64,000 nucleotides of DNA from DAOUMF01 sp034408935. Its GTDB lineage: Bacteria; Chloroflexota; Dehalococcoidia; SM23-28-2; RBG-16-64-32. The notes beneath the pieces were generated by a model. That model was given only the letters and a program-made list of their open reading frames with translations. It ran no database searches and was not told where the DNA came from. Below, in pieces: positions 1-8,745 of the stretch. Location of the stretch: contig DAOUMV010000003.1 in assembly GCA_034408935.1 (NCBI GenBank), positions 248,001-312,000 of the forward strand. The letters run 5' to 3'. A program made the position numbers and the translations under genes. Numbering within the stretch: position 1 is the first letter of the stretch; each line of letters opens with the position of its first letter.

Positions 1-1373
1 ACGTAGCTCCCAAGGGCCTCAACGAGGAGATCGTCCGTTTCATCTCCGCTAAAAAGAAAGAGCCTGACTGGATGCTGGAGTGGCGGCTCAAGGCCTACCG
101 GCACTGGATCAAGCAGAACTACGAGGAGCCCAAGTGGGCCAAGGTGCATTACCCTCCTGTCGACTTCCAGGACATCCACTACTACTCCGCCCCCGTTCAA
201 CAGGAAGCCCCCGGGAGTCTCGATGAAGTCGACCCGGAGCTGCTCGCCGCCTTCAACAAGCTGGGCATCCCTTTGGAGGAGCAGAAGAGGCTCACAGGCG
301 TGGCCGTCGACGCGGTGTTCGACAGCGTCTCCGTCGCCACCACCTTGCAGGAGACGCTGGACGAGCTGGGGATCGTCTTCTGCTCGTTCAATGAGGCTGT
401 CCAGAGGCACCCGGACCTGGTGCGCAAGTATCTCGGGTCTGTAGTGCCGTACACTGACAACTTCTACGCCAGCCTCAACTCTGCTGTCTTCAGCGATGGC
501 TCCTTCGCCTACGTCCCGCCGGGCGTGCGTTGCCCGATCGAGCTGATGACCTACTTCCGCATCAACACGGAAGGCACCGGTCAGTTCGAGCGGACACTGA
601 TCATCGCCGACGAAGGCAGCTACGTCAGCTACCTGGAAGGGTGCACTGCGCCCATGAGGAAGACCAACCAACTGCACGCTGCGGTCGTCGAGCTAGTCGC
701 CCTGGACAACGCCGAGCTCAAGTACTCGACGCTCCAGAACTGGTTCCCGGGCGACAAGGAGGGCAAGGGCGGCGTGTACAACTTCGTCACCAAGCGAGGG
801 AAGGCCGCCGGCGTGAACTCGAAGATCTCCTGGACTCAGGTGGAGACCGGCTCAGCCATCACCTGGAAGTACCCCGGCTGCATCCTCCAGGGCGACAACT
901 CGGTCGGCGAGTTCTACTCCGTGGCCCTGGTGAACAACTATCAGCAGGCCGACACGGGCACCAAGATGATCCACATCGGCAAGAACACCAAGAGCACCAT
1001 CGTCGCCAAGGGTATCTCGGCCGGGCGCGGCGAGAACACGTATCGTGGCCTGGTCAAGATCATGCCTTCGGCCGACGGCGCACGGAACTTCACCCGCTGC
1101 GACTCGCTCCTCATCGGCGACAAGTGCGCCGCCCACACCGTGCCGTACATCGAGGTGCGCAACCCCACCGCCCACATGGAGCACGAGGCGACCACGTCCA
1201 AGGTGAGCGATGACCAGTTGTTCTACTCCATGCAGCGCGGCATCTCTGAGGAGGACGCCCAGCACATGATCATCAACGGCTTCTGCAGAGGCGTCTTCCA
1301 GGAGTTGCCCTTCGAGTTCGCTATGGAGGCGTCTCAGCTACTCAAGGTGAGCCTGGAGGGAACCGTCGGCTAA
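1..1373 (+). CDS. sufB: Fe-S cluster assembly scaffold SufB (5' truncated)
   Basis: SufB is the scaffold subunit of the SufBC2D complex that builds Fe-S clusters in the cytoplasm. The reading frame is open from base 3, where it encodes VAPKGLNEEIVRFISAKKKE, a typical SufB N-terminal region, so the true start lies upstream of the window and the ATG at 72 is internal. The visible part has about 457 codons of a family that is usually 465-480. The C-terminal beta-helix core region (GDKCAAHTVPYIEVRNPTAHMEHEATTSKV) is intact; only a part is quoted as AHMEHEATTSKV. The stop codon TAA abuts the sufC ATG, so translation is probably coupled. The identification is secure. Confidence 0.97.
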   Translation, partial: VAPKGLNEEIVRFISAKKKEPDWMLEWRLKAYRHWIKQNYEEPKWAKVHYPPVDFQDIHYYSAPVQQEAPGSLDEVDPELLAAFNKLGIPLEEQKRLTGVAVDAVFDSVSVATTLQETLDELGIVFCSFNEAVQRHPDLVRKYLGSVVPYTDNFYASLNSAVFSDGSFAYVPPGVRCPIELMTYFRINTEGTGQFERTLIIADEGSYVSYLEGCTAPMRKTNQLHAAVVELVALDNAELKYSTLQNWFPGDKEGKGGVYNFVTKRGKAAGVNSKISWTQVETGSAITWKYPGCILQGDNSVGEFYSVALVNNYQQADTGTKMIHIGKNTKSTIVAKGISAGRGENTYRGLVKIMPSADGARNFTRCDSLLIGDKCAAHTVPYIEVRNPTAHMEHEATTSKVSDDQLFYSMQRGISEEDAQHMIINGFCRGVFQELPFEFAMEASQLLKVSLEGTVG

Positions 1374-2180
1374 ATGAGTGCACGCGGAGATAGTCGCAAC
1401 CGTCGGCCGCTCTTGAAGGTGCGTAACCTGCACGTGAGTGTGGGCAACGTGGAGATACTGAAGGGGCTGGACCTCACGGTCAGGCGCGGTGAGGTGCACG
1501 CCATCATGGGCCCCAACGGCAGCGGCAAGAGCACCCTCACCAACGCCCTGGCGGGAAAGCCTGAGTACGAGGTCACTGAAGGCGAAGTCCTGTACGGAGG
1601 CAAGAACCTGCTGAAGATGCCTCCGGACAAGCGTGCCTTGGAGGGCGTATTCCTCGCCTTCCAGTACCCCGTCGAGCTCCCGGGTGTTCGCAATCGCGAG
1701 TTCATGAAGGCCGCCCTCGACGCTGTGCGCGAACATCGCGGCCTGGAGAAGCTCAGCGTCAGAGAGTTCGGCAAGCTGTTCCAGGAGAAGATCGGGGAGG
1801 TCGAGATCGACCCGGAGCTGATGAAGCGCTCGGTCAACGAAGGCTTCTCCGGCGGCGAAAAGAAGCGCAACGAGATGGTCCAGATGGCGATCCTGGACCC
1901 CAAGCTGGCCTTACTGGACGAGACCGATTCGGGGCTGGATATCGACGCCCTCAGGATCGTCGCCAACGGGGTCAACCGGTTTCGAGGGCCCTCGAACGCC
2001 ATAGTGATCGTCACCCACTATCAGCGCATCCTCAACTACATAACGCCTGACTACGTCCACGTCCTCATGGGCGGCCGTATCGTGACGGTCGGAGGCCGCG
2101 AGCTCGCCCTGGAGCTCGAAGCGAAGGGCTACGAGTGGGTCAAGGAGGCCGTCGAGAGCGGCAGGGAGATAGCCGTCTAG
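1374..2180 (+). CDS. sufC: Fe-S assembly ATPase SufC
   Basis: SufC is the ABC-type ATPase that drives shape changes of the SufB/SufD pair. Walker A is GPNGSGKS at residues 46-53, the signature is FSGGEKKR at 158-165, and Walker B runs LALLDETDSGLD at 178-189. The length of 268 aa is slightly above the usual 250 because of about 12 extra N-terminal residues. Its ATG follows the sufB stop without a gap. It lies second in the sufBCDSU operon. The call is secure. Confidence 0.97.
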   Translation: MSARGDSRNRRPLLKVRNLHVSVGNVEILKGLDLTVRRGEVHAIMGPNGSGKSTLTNALAGKPEYEVTEGEVLYGGKNLLKMPPDKRALEGVFLAFQYPVELPGVRNREFMKAALDAVREHRGLEKLSVREFGKLFQEKIGEVEIDPELMKRSVNEGFSGGEKKRNEMVQMAILDPKLALLDETDSGLDIDALRIVANGVNRFRGPSNAIVIVTHYQRILNYITPDYVHVLMGGRIVTVGGRELALELEAKGYEWVKEAVESGREIAV

Positions 2181-2197
2181 GACGGTGCAACCGAAGA

Positions 2198-3547
2198 ATG
2201 GCTCGAGTTCTCGCTGCCAGATACGACAGGTACCTAGCCGACTTCCGCGCGTTTGAACGAGGCCTTTCCGCTGGGGGGCCAGAGTGGCTTCGGCAGGTGC
2301 GGCAGCAGGCGTTGTCGCGCTTTTCCGAGCTGGGTTTTCCCACCGCCCGCCGTGGCAATGAGAACTGGAAATACACAAACGTTGGGCCCATCGCGGATAC
2401 TGCTTTCGGCTATCCCTTCCAAGTCGGCTCAGAACCGAAGCCGGCCGCCATACGGCGCGTCGCCCCCTGGGACGATGGCTGGGCGAGAATCGTGTTCGTC
2501 AACGGCCGCTACTCCCGCGCCCTTTCGGCTGCGCCCGTCGCGCTCAACGGCGCTCGCATGACGAACCTGGCTGAGGCGGTCCGTGCCGACGGCGACCTGA
2601 TCGAAGAGCACCTGGCCCGGCATGCGACCTTCGAGGACGATGGGTTCGCCGCTCTGAACACCGCCTTCCTGCAGGATGGGGCTTTCGTCCATCTCCCCGA
2701 AGGCGTATCACTCCCGTCGCCGCTCCACCTGATCTTCGTCAACACCGGCGACACTGAGCCCGCGGCCTCGTACCCGAGAACGCTCGTCGTGGCCGGCGCT
2801 AACGCTAGGCTGACCGTCATCGAGACCTACGTCAGCCTCTCTCGCACCCCATACTTCACCGACGCCGTGACGGAGATCGTCCTTGAGGACGGTGCCCAGG
2901 TCGAGCACTACCGACTGCTCCTGGAGAGGGCGGACGCTTTCCACGTGGGGGCCAGCCGCGTCTACCAGGGCCGCGATAGCACCTTCTCCTCCATGACTTT
3001 CGCCAGGGGAGCCGCCATTGGTAGGAACGACTTCCGCGTTCTCCTGGACGGGCTCGGTGGCTCCTGCTTCCTGAATGGCCTCTACGTGACCTCAGGCACT
3101 CAGCATATCGACAACTACATCAACATCGAGCACGCGAAGCCCCACACGACAAGCCGCCTCCTCTACAGGGGCATTCTCGACGGCGCGTCCAGGGCCGTGT
3201 TCGGGGGCATCGTCCTTGTGCGGCCGGGAGCCGTGAAGGTCGACTCGCATCAAGAGGACAAGAACCTCATACTATCGGAAGAGGCGGAAGTGGACAGCAA
3301 GCCCAGCCTGGAGATCTACGCCGATGACGTCAAGTGCGGCCACGGGGCCACCGCCGGCACCGTCGCCGAAAACGCGATCTTCTATATGAGAAGTCGAGGT
3401 CTGGACCCGGAGACCGCTACCGCCTTCCTGATCAAGGGGTTCGCCAGCGAGATCATCGATGCCGTACGCGTGCGGCCGCTCCGGTCCTATCTTGGCAGGC
3501 TCGTCTGGCGCGCACTGCCGGGCGTTCGATTCGGGCGGCGATCATGA
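2198..3547 (+). CDS. sufD: Fe-S assembly protein SufD
   Basis: SufD is the SufB-like partner subunit of the SufBC2D scaffold. I start it at ATG 2198, giving 449 aa, because an upstream in-frame ATG at 2135 would overlap sufC by 46 bp and add 21 unrelated residues. The family core is clear: a long beta-helix with GDTEPAASYPRTLVVAGANA-like repeats, HIDNYINIEHAKPHTTSR, and the C-terminal CGHGATAGTVAENAIFYMRS block. The stop overlaps the sufS start as ATGA at 3544. The role follows from sequence and operon position. Confidence 0.95.
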   Translation: MARVLAARYDRYLADFRAFERGLSAGGPEWLRQVRQQALSRFSELGFPTARRGNENWKYTNVGPIADTAFGYPFQVGSEPKPAAIRRVAPWDDGWARIVFVNGRYSRALSAAPVALNGARMTNLAEAVRADGDLIEEHLARHATFEDDGFAALNTAFLQDGAFVHLPEGVSLPSPLHLIFVNTGDTEPAASYPRTLVVAGANARLTVIETYVSLSRTPYFTDAVTEIVLEDGAQVEHYRLLLERADAFHVGASRVYQGRDSTFSSMTFARGAAIGRNDFRVLLDGLGGSCFLNGLYVTSGTQHIDNYINIEHAKPHTTSRLLYRGILDGASRAVFGGIVLVRPGAVKVDSHQEDKNLILSEEAEVDSKPSLEIYADDVKCGHGATAGTVAENAIFYMRSRGLDPETATAFLIKGFASEIIDAVRVRPLRSYLGRLVWRALPGVRFGRRS

Positions 3548-4824
3548 CAGAGGCCCGGCCCGTGACCGCTCAGGACGTTTCGGCCAAGCCCGCTTCGGTC
3601 CTAGATGTGGCGAGGATCAGGAAGGACTTCCCTATCCTCGACCGCACCGTCTACGGCAGGCCGCTGGTCTACCTGGACAACGCGGCCACCTCTCAGAAGC
3701 CGCGCCAGGTCGTCGAGGCGCTCGCGCACTACTACGAGCACTACAACGCCAACATCCACCGCGCCGTCCACTGTCTGGGCGAGGAGGCCACTGCCGCCTA
3801 CGAGGAGGCACGGGAGAAGGTGGCGCGGTTCATCAACGCCCCCTCCCCGGAATGCATCGTCTTCACCCGCAACACGACCGAGGCGATCAACCTGGTGGCC
3901 TACACCTGGGGCCGAGCCCATGTGGGGCCGGAGTCCGAGATTCTCCTCACCCCGCTGGAGCACCACTCCAACCTCATCCCCTGGCAGCTCCTCGCTGCCG
4001 AAAGCGGGGCCTCGCTGCGCTACATCGGCCTTACCGACGAGCAGACCCTGGAGCTGGACGGACTGGAGGGGCTGATGGACGAGCGCACCCGCATCCTGTC
4101 CGTCACCCACGTCTCCAACGCCGTCGGCACCATCAATCCCGTCGACAAGCTGGCTGCCCTGGCGCACCGGAACGGCACGCCGATCCTGGTGGACGGCGCC
4201 CAGAGCACCCCCCACATGCCGGTGGACGTCCAGGCCATGGACTGCGACTTCTTCGCCTTCTCCGCGCACAAGATGCTGGGGCCCACCGGCGTCGGCGTCC
4301 TCTACGCCCGCCGTGAGCTTCTGGAGGCGATGGAGCCGTTCCTGGGCGGTGGCGAGATGATCAGCCGGGTCACCTTCGAGAGCGCCACCTGGAACGACGT
4401 CCCCTGGAAGTTCGAGGCTGGCACCCCCAACATCGCCGACGTCATCGCCTTCGGTGCGGCTATCGACTACCTGGAGGGGCTGGGCATGGAGAACGTCCGC
4501 GCCCATGAGACGGAGCTCACCGGCTACGCCCTCAGCCGGCTCCGCCAGATCGATGAGGTGACCATATACGGGCCGCCGGACCCGGCCGACCGCGGGGGCG
4601 TCATCTCCTTCAACTACCCCAACCTACACCCCCACGACGTCGGCACCGTCCTCGACCGTCACGGGGTGGCGATCCGCGCTGGCCACCACTGCACCCAGCC
4701 CCTGATGCGCAGCCTGGGAGTGTCCGGAACGGCACGCGTCAGCTTCTACGTCTACAATACGCCCGAAGAAGTGGACGTACTTATGGACGCCCTCGGCAGG
4801 GCCCGCACCTTCTTTGAGAAATGA
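3544..4824 (+). CDS. sufS: Cysteine desulfurase SufS (type II)
   Basis: SufS takes sulfur from L-cysteine with PLP and hands it to SufU as persulfide. The protein has 426 aa. The PLP lysine is K243 in FAFSAHKMLGPTGVG and the active-site cysteine is C383 in AGHHCTQPLM. A longer open frame begins at 3334, but the ATG at 3544 overlaps the sufD stop (ATGA) and gives the family length, so I use it. The residues before the VARIRKDFPIL motif form a modest extra N-terminal tail. It is coupled to sufU by another ATGA overlap at 4821. Confidence 0.96.
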   Translation: MTEARPVTAQDVSAKPASVLDVARIRKDFPILDRTVYGRPLVYLDNAATSQKPRQVVEALAHYYEHYNANIHRAVHCLGEEATAAYEEAREKVARFINAPSPECIVFTRNTTEAINLVAYTWGRAHVGPESEILLTPLEHHSNLIPWQLLAAESGASLRYIGLTDEQTLELDGLEGLMDERTRILSVTHVSNAVGTINPVDKLAALAHRNGTPILVDGAQSTPHMPVDVQAMDCDFFAFSAHKMLGPTGVGVLYARRELLEAMEPFLGGGEMISRVTFESATWNDVPWKFEAGTPNIADVIAFGAAIDYLEGLGMENVRAHETELTGYALSRLRQIDEVTIYGPPDPADRGGVISFNYPNLHPHDVGTVLDRHGVAIRAGHHCTQPLMRSLGVSGTARVSFYVYNTPEEVDVLMDALGRARTFFEK

Positions 4825-5297
4825 CACCGACTAGAGAGGAAGAGTTCGCTCAGCAGGAAGCCGAGCTCGATGAACTCTACCGCGAGGTCATCCTCGACCA
4901 CTACCGCAACCCCCGCCATCGCGGCTCCCTGCCCGCGCCGACGGTCAGCCGCGAGGGGTACAACCCTCTCTGCGGCGACGAGATCACGCTGGATCTCGCG
5001 GTGGACGGTGACCTCATTCAGAACGTGGCCGTGCGCGGCGGCGGCTGCTCCATCAGCCAGTCCTCCGCTTCTATGATGGCCGAGGCCATCGTGGGTAAAA
5101 GACTGCAAGACGTCGAGGCGCTGTTCGAGGACTTTACCGCCATGATGACGGGCTCGGACGAGGTGGCCCCCGAGTCCCTGGGCGACCTGGAGGCGCTGGT
5201 CGGCGTGCGCAAGTTCCCCGTGCGCGTGAAGTGCGCCACCCTGGCCTGGCACACGCTGCATGAGGCCCTCGAGGCGTTGGGCCAAGGCAAGAACTAG
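4821..5297 (+). CDS. sufU: Zinc-dependent sulfurtransferase SufU
   Basis: SufU accepts persulfide sulfur from SufS and passes it to SufB. The 158-aa protein has the zinc/sulfur ligands at C51 (NPLCGD), C76 (GGGCSISQSS) and C138 (VRVKCATL), with D53 next to the first. The insertion between the second and third cysteine separates SufU from IscU. It is the last gene of the suf operon and starts inside the sufS stop codon. Its own TAG stop lies in the left terminal repeat of the 5294-5523 element, so the last residues may have been reset by that insertion. Confidence 0.94.
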   Translation: MTPTREEEFAQQEAELDELYREVILDHYRNPRHRGSLPAPTVSREGYNPLCGDEITLDLAVDGDLIQNVAVRGGGCSISQSSASMMAEAIVGKRLQDVEALFEDFTAMMTGSDEVAPESLGDLEALVGVRKFPVRVKCATLAWHTLHEALEALGQGKN

Positions 5298-5523
5298 CAG
5301 GCCTGCTGAAAGAGTCATCGCGAGGCCCGCGTCCAGACGGGTGCCTGTCCGGGCGCAAGCGCGCCGTTGTGGCTCCGCTCGCCCTTCGACTCGGCCTTCG
5401 GCTGGCTCAGGGTGAGCGGGGCGTGGCGATGTGTGCGGATGCGAGATTGCCGCGTCGCTTCGCCTGCCTACCGGCAGGCAGGCTCCTCGCAATGACAGTT
5501 CGCGTCTTTCAGTACGCTGCTAG
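5294..5523. repeat. MITE-like 230-bp composite repeat with terminal inverted repeats
   Basis: The segment starts CTAGCAG and ends CTGCTAG. The inner ends also match in inverted orientation: CTGAAAGA on the left versus TCTTTCAG on the right, and TCATCGCGAGG on the left versus CCTCGCAATGA on the right. It carries one copy of the CCCTTCGAC...GCTCAGGGTGAGCGG repeat (5382-5421) and a 20-bp palindrome (5463-5482). It has no reading frame of note and lies between the convergent sufU and MBL genes. A non-autonomous mobile element or a nest of repeats are both possible. Confidence 0.6.
5463..5482. repeat. 20-bp palindrome copy 1
   Basis: The copy reads CCTGCCTACCGGCAGGCAGG. It interrupts the sequence GTCGCTTCG/CTCCTCGCAATGAC, so that removing exactly 20 bp restores the familiar repeat end. 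CTC follows it, as in three other copies. There is no T-run, so it is not a plain intrinsic terminator. Confidence 0.8.
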
Positions 5524-5575
5524 ATCAATGGAGCACTAGCAGCATGCTGCGCCCCCGCTTCGGTCCTAGCAGCCC

Positions 5576-6313
5576 TCAGTCGAAGCGGTACGTGCCGAAG
5601 TCGCGGGCGACGACGACGTTCTCCAGCCCGGCGACGTTGGGCTCTCCCCCCAGGTGGGTCAGGATTATCGTAGTCTCCGGCGCTACCCGCTCGCGTATCA
5701 TCGGCAGGTCGTCCGTACCCATGTGCTCGGGGCCGCCGCCCTGGGTATAGGTGCAGTCCAGCACCAGCACGTCGGCCCCCTCAGCCAGCTCGAAGACCTC
5801 GTCGCACATCATAGTGTCGCCCGTGTAGGCCACCGTCTTGTCACCCATGGGCACGCGGTAGCCGAAGCACTCGAGTTTGCTCGACACGTGGTTCATGGGG
5901 ACGGCCCGGAAGCCGATCTCGTTGACGTACTGGTCGGACCCGGGCCGTGCCTCCACGTAGCGGCGTCGGTAGCCCACGTCCCGCGTCACCTCTTTGTAGC
6001 ACTGGCGGGCGAACTCCTCGATCTTCTGCTGGACACCCGGCGGGCCCACGATGAACAGGTCGTTCTGGCGCTCCGTGAGATAGACATACTCCAGGAAGAG
6101 GAATGGCAGCCCCATGAAATGGTCGCCGTGGAAGTGGCTGACGAATACCACCTCGATGTCGGTGAGGGACATCCCCAGCCGCTTGAGGTGGGGGAGCACC
6201 GTGGGCGGCGCGTCGAACAGGTAGCGACCGTTGGCCAGGAAGGAGCTCCAGTAGCGATCGGGTGCCGAGCCGAAGGCGTTACCAGTCCCGAGGAAGGTCA
6301 GTTCCAGCGTCAT
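5576..6313 (-). CDS. MBL-fold metal-dependent hydrolase (RNase Z-like)
   Basis: This is a 245-aa metallo-beta-lactamase-fold protein. The metal-binding motif HFHGDH lies at residues 60-65, followed by the later ligands in MNHVSSKL, AYTGDTMMCDE and ILTHLGG. The N-terminal LTFLGTGNAFG is typical of the RNase Z/arylsulfatase-like branch, but the fragment is shorter than a tRNase Z and lacks an obvious exosite arm. It is the last gene of the minus-strand block after the thiolase. The substrate is unknown; phosphodiester or thioester hydrolysis would both fit the fold. Confidence 0.8.
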   Translation of the reverse strand: MTLELTFLGTGNAFGSAPDRYWSSFLANGRYLFDAPPTVLPHLKRLGMSLTDIEVVFVSHFHGDHFMGLPFLFLEYVYLTERQNDLFIVGPPGVQQKIEEFARQCYKEVTRDVGYRRRYVEARPGSDQYVNEIGFRAVPMNHVSSKLECFGYRVPMGDKTVAYTGDTMMCDEVFELAEGADVLVLDCTYTQGGGPEHMGTDDLPMIRERVAPETTIILTHLGGEPNVAGLENVVVARDFGTYRFD

Positions 6314-6345
6314 ATATCGAGCAAGTCCTCCTCAGGCTTACAGCA

Positions 6346-6377
6346 GGGCTGAGCCCCGACGAATCGGGGCTCAGCCC
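6346..6377 (-). promoter_or_regulatory. Intercistronic 14-bp stem hairpin
   Basis: A perfect 14-bp stem (GGGCTGAGCCCCGA and its complement) closes a CGAA loop between the thiolase stop and the MBL start. No T-run follows on the minus strand, so it looks more like an mRNA processing or stability element, or a Rho-independent stop that lost its tract, than a strong terminator. Confidence 0.6.
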
Positions 6378-6411
6378 CTCCTTTCAGTTGTTCTATCCTG
6401 GCTCTTCTATT

Positions 6412-7557
6412 CTACTTCTTCAGGATGTTGATGGTACAGGCGGAGCCCAGACCTATGACGTGGGCCAGACCCACCTTGGCCCCCTCCACCTGTCGACCGC
6501 CGGACTGACCCCGCAACTGCCACACGATCTCGGTGATGCCGCAGGGGCCGGTAGCGCCCAGCGGGTGGCCTCGAGATAGGAGGCCGCCGCTGGCGTTGAC
6601 CGGGGTCTTCCCACCAAGGGCGAAGTCGCCCGCGTCCGTGCGGGGGCCGGCCTCTTCGTCCGGGCAGAGTTGCAGGTTGCCGTAGTGCAGCATCTCCGCC
6701 GTGGCGAAGCAGTCGTGCAGCTCCACCACATCGAGGTCCTCGGGGCCGATGCCCGCCTCCTCGTAGGCCTGCTTGGCCGCGTTGCGGGTGAGGGTGTTGA
6801 CGTCGAACATCGCCAGGTCCCGCTCCTGCCAGGGGTCGGAAGTGAGGACGTTTGCAGCGATGTGAATGGGCTGGCTGGTGTACTTGCTGGCCTTGTCAGC
6901 GGGCGCGACGATGACCGCCCCGGCGCCGTCGCCGGTGGGGCAGCACATGTAAAGGGTGTTGGGCCAGGAGATCATCCTGGCGTTCGTGATCTCCTCTATG
7001 GAGAACTCCTGCTGATACTGAGCGTTCGGGTTGTTCACTGAGTGCTTGTGGTTCTTGTAGGCCACCTTGATGAACTGCTCGAAGGTGGTGCCGTACTTGC
7101 GCATGTGCTCCACGCCCATTTGGGCGAACACTGCGGGCATGGTGCCGGAGCCCACGAACCCTTCCGAGATCAGGCCTCGGCCGTAGGGGTCAGTTTGGCG
7201 ACCGCCCAGGAGGCCCATCTTGCCCATCTGTTCGCTGCCCACCCCTATGGCTAGGTCGTAGGCGCCGGAAGCGACGGCCAAATAGGCCTCGCGCACGGCC
7301 GTGGACCCAGTGGCACAGGCGTTGGCCACGTTCACCACCGGGATGCCCGTCTGTCCGATGGTGTGGAGGATGCGCTGGCCCACCATCGCATTGGCCTGGT
7401 GTAGATTGCCGCTCACCAGTAGCTGAAGGTCCTTGACGCCGACGCCGGCGTCCTTGCAGGCCAGCAGCACCGCCTCGGCGGCCAGCTCGTGCACGTACTT
7501 GTCGGGATAACGCCCGAACTTGAGAAGTCCCACGCCAACGATCGCTACATCTCTCAC
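6412..7557 (-). CDS. Thiolase family protein (SCP-x / lipid-transfer type)
   Basis: This 381-aa thiolase-fold enzyme acts on acyl-CoA thioesters, most likely in degradation of fatty acids or sterol side chains. The nucleophile is C81 in ANACATGSTAV, followed by HDCFATAE and the GGLLSRGHPLGATG loop; the C-terminal GSACTINIL replaces the second thiolase cysteine motif CxG only partly. I start it at GTG 7557, eight bases after GGAAAGGAG; the longer open frame reads through the neighbour in the wrong frame. It follows a DUF35 protein, the standard partner of non-decarboxylating thiolases and HMG-CoA synthase-like enzymes. Confidence 0.85.
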   Translation of the reverse strand: MRDVAIVGVGLLKFGRYPDKYVHELAAEAVLLACKDAGVGVKDLQLLVSGNLHQANAMVGQRILHTIGQTGIPVVNVANACATGSTAVREAYLAVASGAYDLAIGVGSEQMGKMGLLGGRQTDPYGRGLISEGFVGSGTMPAVFAQMGVEHMRKYGTTFEQFIKVAYKNHKHSVNNPNAQYQQEFSIEEITNARMISWPNTLYMCCPTGDGAGAVIVAPADKASKYTSQPIHIAANVLTSDPWQERDLAMFDVNTLTRNAAKQAYEEAGIGPEDLDVVELHDCFATAEMLHYGNLQLCPDEEAGPRTDAGDFALGGKTPVNASGGLLSRGHPLGATGPCGITEIVWQLRGQSGGRQVEGAKVGLAHVIGLGSACTINILKK

Positions 7558-7594
7558 GCCATTTACTCCTTTCCGACCTCCGTCACAGCCGACC

Positions 7595-8038
7595 CTAGCC
7601 GCTTCCCATGGGTCGGAACTTGTAGGCGATGACGTCGTTGCCTTCCTTGTCGCTGTACGCCTTCTCCGTGTACATCTCGACCTTCTTGCCCAGCCAGTCC
7701 TTGGGGTCCGGCTTGTCGGGGTCGAGGCCGCTGATGGTGGCGCGCACCGATACCCCTTCCGGCAGGTCGACGGTGGCGGCCACGAAGGGCGCGGGAATGC
7801 CGGGGAACGACTGGTAGATGATGGTGAAGGTGTACACCTCACCTTCATTGCTGAGACGAATCTCTTCCAGATCCTGCGAAGTGCACTTGGAGCAGGCTAT
7901 TCGTGCTCCCGCAAAGGCGGCGCCGCAGGACTTGCACTTGGTGCCCCACAGGTAGGGCTGCTCACCGGGTGATTCCGGGAGCTTGAGGAAGGGGACGATG
8001 GGACGAGGCTTCTTCTCAGTCGCGGCTTCTTGAGTCAA
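7595..8038 (-). CDS. Zn-ribbon / OB-fold DUF35 protein, thiolase partner
   Basis: The 147-aa protein has a rubredoxin-like zinc ribbon (C35, C38, C49, C52) followed by an OB fold, the DUF35 arrangement. Such proteins bind the partner thiolase or aldolase and help hold the acyl-CoA. The start is TTG 8038 behind an AGGAGG site. It lies 37 bp upstream of the thiolase in the same direction, which supports a working complex. Confidence 0.88.
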   Translation of the reverse strand: MTQEAATEKKPRPIVPFLKLPESPGEQPYLWGTKCKSCGAAFAGARIACSKCTSQDLEEIRLSNEGEVYTFTIIYQSFPGIPAPFVAATVDLPEGVSVRATISGLDPDKPDPKDWLGKKVEMYTEKAYSDKEGNDVIAYKFRPMGSG

Positions 8039-8148
8039 TGGCGAACCTCCTGCTGCTATCTGGGCCGCTAGATTTGTATCACGCCGTTGTCCGGCCAGTC
8101 AAGCTTGGATGGGGCGTGCTTCCTTCGTGCTGGCGATCGGCGATCTCC

Positions 8149-8742
8149 TCAGGCGAAATAGGTGGCGCGGGCCTTCTCGTACTCCCCTGGCTCGTTGAGG
8201 TCCAGCAGCACCAGCTCCGCCTCGAAGGCCAGCTCCTCGACATCCTCTTCGTGTCTTTCGATGACGGCCCGCAGGCCCTGGGTCTCGTCGCTGACCTCGC
8301 GGAGTTCCGGCAGAAGGGCGCCGGCGAGCACCGGGGGGTGGCCGCGCCTCCCGCCGTGAGTGGGGACGGTGATGAGGCTGCCGGAGCTGCGGTGCGTGTC
8401 CACCAGCCGCGCGATGATGTCGTGCGGCCGCGGCTGGTCGACGTTGAGGATGAGGACGGCGGCGGTATCGCTGGGGAGGGCGTCGGCGGCCACCCGCAGG
8501 GAGGCGGCCCTTCCCTCCATGTACCGCTCGTTGATGATGGCCTGGCAGCCGGCTCGTTGCACGTAGGGCTGCACATCCTCGGCCCGGTGGCCGAGAACGA
8601 CCAGTACCTGGTCGATGGGCGGCCTCTTGATCTGGGCCAACTGGTATTCGATCAGCGTTTGGCCGCCCCACTCCAGCAAGGGTTTGAGCGTCCCCATGCG
8701 GGAGCTTTCGCCCCCGGCCATGAGAACGGCGGCGACGGTCAT
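8149..8742 (-). CDS. mocA: Molybdenum cofactor cytidylyltransferase (MocA-like)
   Basis: This is a 197-aa nucleotidyltransferase of the MobA/MocA/CoxI group. The nucleotide-binding LMAGGESSRMG lies near the N-terminus with a K of LKPLLEWGG after it, and NVDQPRPHD is the metal/nucleotide motif. MocA links CMP to molybdopterin to form the MCD cofactor used by xanthine dehydrogenase-family enzymes. The three subunits of such an enzyme sit upstream in the same direction, which favours MocA over MobA. It starts three bases after the VOC gene stop. Confidence 0.85.
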   Translation of the reverse strand: MTVAAVLMAGGESSRMGTLKPLLEWGGQTLIEYQLAQIKRPPIDQVLVVLGHRAEDVQPYVQRAGCQAIINERYMEGRAASLRVAADALPSDTAAVLILNVDQPRPHDIIARLVDTHRSSGSLITVPTHGGRRGHPPVLAGALLPELREVSDETQGLRAVIERHEEDVEELAFEAELVLLDLNEPGEYEKARATYFA

Positions 8743-8745
8743 CGG

